Origin: Neorhizobium galegae
GTDB lineage: Bacteria; Pseudomonadota; Alphaproteobacteria; Rhizobiales; Rhizobiaceae
Direction: 5' to 3'
Assembly: GCF_021391675.1 (NCBI RefSeq)
Contig: NZ_CP090096.1
Location: forward strand, 62,001 to 126,000
DNA: 64,000 bases
Shown here: positions 60,383-64,000 of the stretch, one piece after another
Layout of the letters: each line of letters begins with the position of its first letter
Position numbering within the stretch: position 1 is the stretch's first letter
Made by a program: the position numbers and the translations under genes
The notes under the pieces: generated by a model
Databases searched by the model: none
The model's input: the letters and a program-made list of their open reading frames with translations, nothing else
What the model was told of the DNA's origin: nothing

Positions 60383-63061
60383 TCAGCCAGCTGCCGCGAC
60401 CACGGGATTTGCCGCCGCCTGCTCGCGAAAGATCGCGGCGCGGGACAGTGACGAATTTTTCACGGACCGATCGCTCCACGAGATGAAATCCGAGAATGAG
60501 GAAGTCCATGACCGGTGCGCGGCGGTTCTGATGCAGCCCTCCATGAGCGGCGCAAGTCTTCCGCGATTGCGCGCAACCTCTTCAATAATTCGTGCCATCT
60601 CCCTCACCATCTGAGGATCGGAAGCCGCATCGATGAGTATGCCGTCCTCGCCGTCGCAAATGAGTTCGTCCACCGCGCCAACCGCGGTCGCGATGGGCAC
60701 GCAGCCGAGTTGCTGTGCCTCGGCGATCATCAGCGGCGCGCCCTCCCACCGTGACGGCATGAGGAGAACATCGGCCCAGCCCAGCGCCTTGATCAGGTCC
60801 TTGCTCGCGAAGACCGGCGGGCGCACGTCGACGCCGAGGTCCTTCAGCCGTTCACTCCAGGAGACCCTGGAATCGGCGAGAATTTCCCCTCCGATGGCCC
60901 GACCGTCGAAGGCGACGTTGGAGGCCCGCAATTCCGCGAGCACTGCCGCCAGCCTGTCGATGCCCTTCTGCTGGTCAAACCGGCCCATGTAAAGAATCCG
61001 CAAGCGGTCATCCTTGCGCTCAATCCGCCTGACGGCCAGAACCTCCGCCAAGGCTTTGGGCGGCACCGAGAAGCTTGCGCCGTTCGCTACGGCGAAGACC
61101 TTCTCGTGCGGGACACCGTAGCTGTGCAGATAGATCTTGAGCTGTTCGGAGCAGGTCAGGAAGGCATCGTAGCAATGCTCGTGGGCAATCGCTGCGAAGG
61201 GCTGGCCGGCGGGCCTCTTGAAGGCCGTGTTGTCCACGACGTGCAGATAGCAGGCCGTGCGCGTGCCTTCGGATCGCAGTCGCGCGATAAGGGGATGGAC
61301 GGCCATCACGTGGTTGTTGATGACCAGGTCGAAGCCGGAAAGCTGCCCTTTGAGCGCCTGCCAGTCGACCGAATGCTCCTCGGCGATGAAGTCCTGTCCC
61401 AGGAAAGAACCCGACCCTCCCCAGGCCGGAATTCCCGCCTCCCAGAAATGGATGTAGTCGAAGCTGGAATCGAACTCGTCGATCACGTCCATCCGGGACG
61501 TGCCGAGCACGAAGAGGTGGGTTTCATAACCGGCCGCCTTCAACTCCCGCGCCGCGGCATAAACGACCTTTTCAGCCCCGCCGAACGAAGCGTTCGGCAC
61601 CAGCAGCGCCACGGTGCGCTTGCCCTCGTTATGCCCGAGCGGCAGGACCGGCGATCCTCCGATCTCCTTGCGCAACGCCTTGTGGAGATCGGTATAGGGC
61701 ACGAGCCGCGCGGGACGCCAGGTCCATCGCCTGCCAGCCGTCTCGCGGAGGGGGCTCGAGGCAATTGCGTTGAGGCAATTGATCATCACCTGCTGAGGCG
61801 TGATGAGAGAGCGGCGCGGGAGGCTTCTTGGAAAAGGGAAGCGCACTTTCAGAACGGCCGATGTCGGCCATACCTGCTGGCTTGCGATCGAGGCGAACCA
61901 GTCCACGGCATTGTTCTGGACCACGTCCTGGACGATCCGTGTCGACAGGAAAACGAGATCGGCGGGGCCGATTTTTTGTGCACCCGGCCCATGAACGACC
62001 GACTCGATCTTGCGCTGGGCGGCATCGTTGGCGAGCTGGACGAAGACGACGTTGCTCACCTCGCTCAGGCGCTCGAGATGAGCAAGCACGTTCGGCAACA
62101 TCCGCGAGCGCCGCAGAAGGTCGAGCGCCGCGCCGCTTCCGGCGACCAGGAATGGCGGAAAATGTTCATTGTCCGGCTCGCCGATATTGCCCCAGAAGGC
62201 GGGGATGATGTCGTCGAGGCGAAGCATCGTCGGCGGCTTGGTGGGATCGGTGAAGAAGGAGATCGCCGTATCTTCCGTCCGCGCAAACAGGTAGCGCGGG
62301 CAATCCTCGTGCTCGAAATCCACCAGCATCGGGCGCTGGAACAACGGCATGTGGCGCTTGCGCAGGAAGCTGACCGATGTGGCGCGGTCGCGGTTCGCCT
62401 CCTTGAAGCGGCTTTCCGCCCTCAGCCTGTATTCGAAGACGGTGTCGTGGCAGGGCATGCCGACGAAACCGTGCTCGATGCAGGACAGCCAGAATTCCCA
62501 ATCCTCGAAACCGTTCTGCCGGTCGTCATTAAAGCGGACGCCGTCCTTGAAAACCTCGATCGAGATCATCGATCCCGTATCGCAGATATTGTCGGTGATG
62601 CAGTGCACCAGCCGCGAATAGCGATTGCCGTAATGGGCGCGCCAGCTGACCGAGAATGTGTCGATATTCGTGTAAACCCACCCGCAGCCGCTGGAGACGA
62701 GCTGCTGGTAAAGCGTCTTGATCGTGCCGGGAAGGATGCGGTTGTCGGCATCGAGGAAGTAGACAGCCCTCGCCTCGGAAAAATGCTCGATGACGAAATC
62801 GATGGCGCGATTGCGTGCACCGCCCGGGCCGGCGTTCCGGCCGAATATGACATGGACGCAAGGATGGGCCGCGGCGTAGAGCAGCAGCTGATCGAACGTT
62901 TCGTGCCGCGGATCGCCGTCGACAGAGACGACGATGACGATCCGGCAGTTGCCGGGATTCGAGGCAAGCACCGACTCGATCGCCTCAAGAGCAAGTGCCG
63001 CGTGACCGTAGAGAGGCATGGCCACGGCGATCAGGTCGGCTGGCTCCCTGTTACCGGACAT
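60383..63061 (-). CDS. Two-domain glycosyltransferase (GT2 + GT4)
   Basis: The product has 892 residues. The N-terminal GT-A domain (about 10-250) has VAMPLYGHAALALEAIESVL, GRNAGPGGARNRAID and the DxD motif in VYFLDADNRI. A middle part of about 250 residues is unassigned. The C-terminal GT-B domain (about 495-850) has LVPNASFGGAEKVVYAAARE, RILYMGRFDQQKGIDRLAAV and the EX7E region in SRWEGAPLMIAEAQQLGCVP. It probably adds two successive sugars to a surface polysaccharide in the cytoplasm. Its start overlaps the upstream gene by 11 bp and it precedes the pyruvyl transferases. Confidence 0.87.
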   Translation of the reverse strand: MSGNREPADLIAVAMPLYGHAALALEAIESVLASNPGNCRIVIVVSVDGDPRHETFDQLLLYAAAHPCVHVIFGRNAGPGGARNRAIDFVIEHFSEARAVYFLDADNRILPGTIKTLYQQLVSSGCGWVYTNIDTFSVSWRAHYGNRYSRLVHCITDNICDTGSMISIEVFKDGVRFNDDRQNGFEDWEFWLSCIEHGFVGMPCHDTVFEYRLRAESRFKEANRDRATSVSFLRKRHMPLFQRPMLVDFEHEDCPRYLFARTEDTAISFFTDPTKPPTMLRLDDIIPAFWGNIGEPDNEHFPPFLVAGSGAALDLLRRSRMLPNVLAHLERLSEVSNVVFVQLANDAAQRKIESVVHGPGAQKIGPADLVFLSTRIVQDVVQNNAVDWFASIASQQVWPTSAVLKVRFPFPRSLPRRSLITPQQVMINCLNAIASSPLRETAGRRWTWRPARLVPYTDLHKALRKEIGGSPVLPLGHNEGKRTVALLVPNASFGGAEKVVYAAARELKAAGYETHLFVLGTSRMDVIDEFDSSFDYIHFWEAGIPAWGGSGSFLGQDFIAEEHSVDWQALKGQLSGFDLVINNHVMAVHPLIARLRSEGTRTACYLHVVDNTAFKRPAGQPFAAIAHEHCYDAFLTCSEQLKIYLHSYGVPHEKVFAVANGASFSVPPKALAEVLAVRRIERKDDRLRILYMGRFDQQKGIDRLAAVLAELRASNVAFDGRAIGGEILADSRVSWSERLKDLGVDVRPPVFASKDLIKALGWADVLLMPSRWEGAPLMIAEAQQLGCVPIATAVGAVDELICDGEDGILIDAASDPQMVREMARIIEEVARNRGRLAPLMEGCIRTAAHRSWTSSFSDFISWSDRSVKNSSLSRAAIFREQAAANPVVAAAG

Positions 63062-64000
63062 CGGCGGCCTCCGTAAATTGCTTGACCATCCTGAAGCCGG
63101 AGACTTTAAGCCAGGAGAAATCGACCGAATCCGTCACTGCGCGGCTGAGGATCATCAGATCCATCGGGCCGCGTACCGGCTCATCCAGCTGAATGTTGAT
63201 GTTGACGACCTCGCTGGAGCTGACTTCGCGCCATCCGCTGAAGAATGTCGACGGTCTGGCCGTGCCCTTTCGCGCGATCTCGGCCACTTCGGAACGCGCA
63301 TTCGAATTTGCCGGCGCGAGCAGGAAGCTGACCGCCGCGGGCTTGCCTTCCGGATGATCGATGAAGGCGCTCACCGAAAAGGATATCGTTCCGGTCTCGA
63401 CGGCGCCACTGACCGCGCCGGCCGATATGCCGCTCGGCAACGGATGGCAGACGATGGCATGCTCGTGCTCGAGGAACCGCACCGTCTGGAATTCCGGGAC
63501 GATGGGCGTGACCGAAACGTCGGCGATCTGACTCAACGTAGCGACCGCCAGGCGATAGTCGACAGTGTACTGGCCTTCGAGCAGGTTGCTCGGCGCTATC
63601 ATGTTGGGTGTTCTGGCGGGCTTGACCCCGGGCAACCCCGTGAACACCTTGAACGCCAGCGGGCGCAGGTCGAGATCCGGATGCGGAAGCTCCGAGCGCG
63701 CCGAATAACGCTCGCCGGCGATCGGATAGCCGAGCGAAAGGCCGACGGTCTCCGGCCCGGTCGCAGAAATCCGCAGCCGCAGCGTACGTGCTGCTCCTCC
63801 ACAGGCGCGGGGCAGCGAGAAGAAATTCCAGTTCGGCACGAGCTGCGCATAGGGGACAGTCCATTCGGCAACCCCTTCGCCGCTCTCGAGATAGCTCAAC
63901 GCGACGACAAGCTCTCCGCTGATTCTGGGCACCGAGTGAAAGTGAAGGGCAAACCCCGCCACGCCAAGGCTGGATACCGGCAGAAGCTGTTCGATAAAGG
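63051..64000 (-). CDS. Unknown protein of the polysaccharide locus, 5' end beyond window
   Basis: The frame remains open to the right edge (FIEQLLPVSSLGVAGFAL upstream of a possible GTG at 63962), so the gene almost certainly continues outside. The 316 visible residues are beta-rich in character with no recognised motif (RISGELVVALSYLESGEGVA, LEGQYTVDYRLAVATLSQIA). It overlaps the glycosyltransferase start by 11 bp, so the two are co-translated. It may be a sugar-binding or assembly protein, but no family was identified. Confidence 0.65.
   Translation of the reverse strand, partial: FIEQLLPVSSLGVAGFALHFHSVPRISGELVVALSYLESGEGVAEWTVPYAQLVPNWNFFSLPRACGGAARTLRLRISATGPETVGLSLGYPIAGERYSARSELPHPDLDLRPLAFKVFTGLPGVKPARTPNMIAPSNLLEGQYTVDYRLAVATLSQIADVSVTPIVPEFQTVRFLEHEHAIVCHPLPSGISAGAVSGAVETGTISFSVSAFIDHPEGKPAAVSFLLAPANSNARSEVAEIARKGTARPSTFFSGWREVSSSEVVNINIQLDEPVRGPMDLMILSRAVTDSVDFSWLKVSGFRMVKQFTEAADVR

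Noticed and set aside
61106..63076. 656-codon plus-strand frame opposite the glycosyltransferase
   Set aside because: Mirror frame of the glycosyltransferase; no motifs and no ribosome binding site.
1..64000. tRNA, rRNA, CRISPR arrays, prophage or plasmid-transfer genes
   Set aside because: None was recognised on reading both strands; a covariance-model scan was not possible here.

Overview
The window looks like a chromosome or large-replicon segment from a Rhizobiales alphaproteobacterium, probably Rhizobiaceae (Rhizobium/Agrobacterium-like). This is inferred from high GC, many solute-specific ABC transporters, a double-length FhuB-type permease, a candidate iron-responsive TGA-N9-TCA box, and an IS630-type element with A-run slippage. 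No species can be named from the sequence alone.

Layout. 1-1908 (minus): phosphate genes (partial Na/Pi cotransporter, PstS). 2210-4630: cold-shock protein and MalQ. 5007-12595: a monosaccharide-type ABC operon (SMP-30 lactonase, two permeases, double ATPase, binding protein with an apparent frameshift) facing a GAF histidine kinase/LuxR-type regulator pair. 12856-20069: hydroxamate-type siderophore uptake (FhuC, AraC regulator, TonB-dependent receptor, FhuD, FhuB). 20339-22938: small glycine-zipper lipoprotein, DUF2231-like membrane protein, exported PQQ-type sugar dehydrogenase. 23049-29493: mannonate dehydratase-like gene divergent from a complete Dpp/Opp-type ABC operon. 29685-31312: IS630-type element inserted in the last codons of a small exported-protein gene, plus a second small exported protein.

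32193-40343 is the most unusual block, all on the minus strand: SARP/BTAD-type regulator, PAP2/haloperoxidase-like protein with an (Asn-Lys)n tract, leaderless subtilase, terminator, HExxH-like putative peptide-modifying protein, ThiF/E1-like adenylyltransferase and SAM methyltransferase. The combination suggests an undescribed RiPP-like (ribosomal peptide modification) cluster, but no convincing precursor peptide was found. The SARP promoter carries three direct repeats spaced exactly 11 bp.

40753-55724: an IclR-controlled catabolic island (M28-like hydrolase, Dpp-type ABC transporter with an apparently circularly permuted binding protein, quinone oxidoreductase, HyuB, HyuA, M20 peptidase). 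Matching IclR-type palindromes sit in both divergent promoters. 55777-64000: aldo/keto reductase remnant, a degenerate GGDEF protein, and a minus-strand surface-polysaccharide locus (glycosidase-like protein, two paralogous pyruvyl transferases, a two-domain glycosyltransferase, and a partial unknown gene leaving the window).
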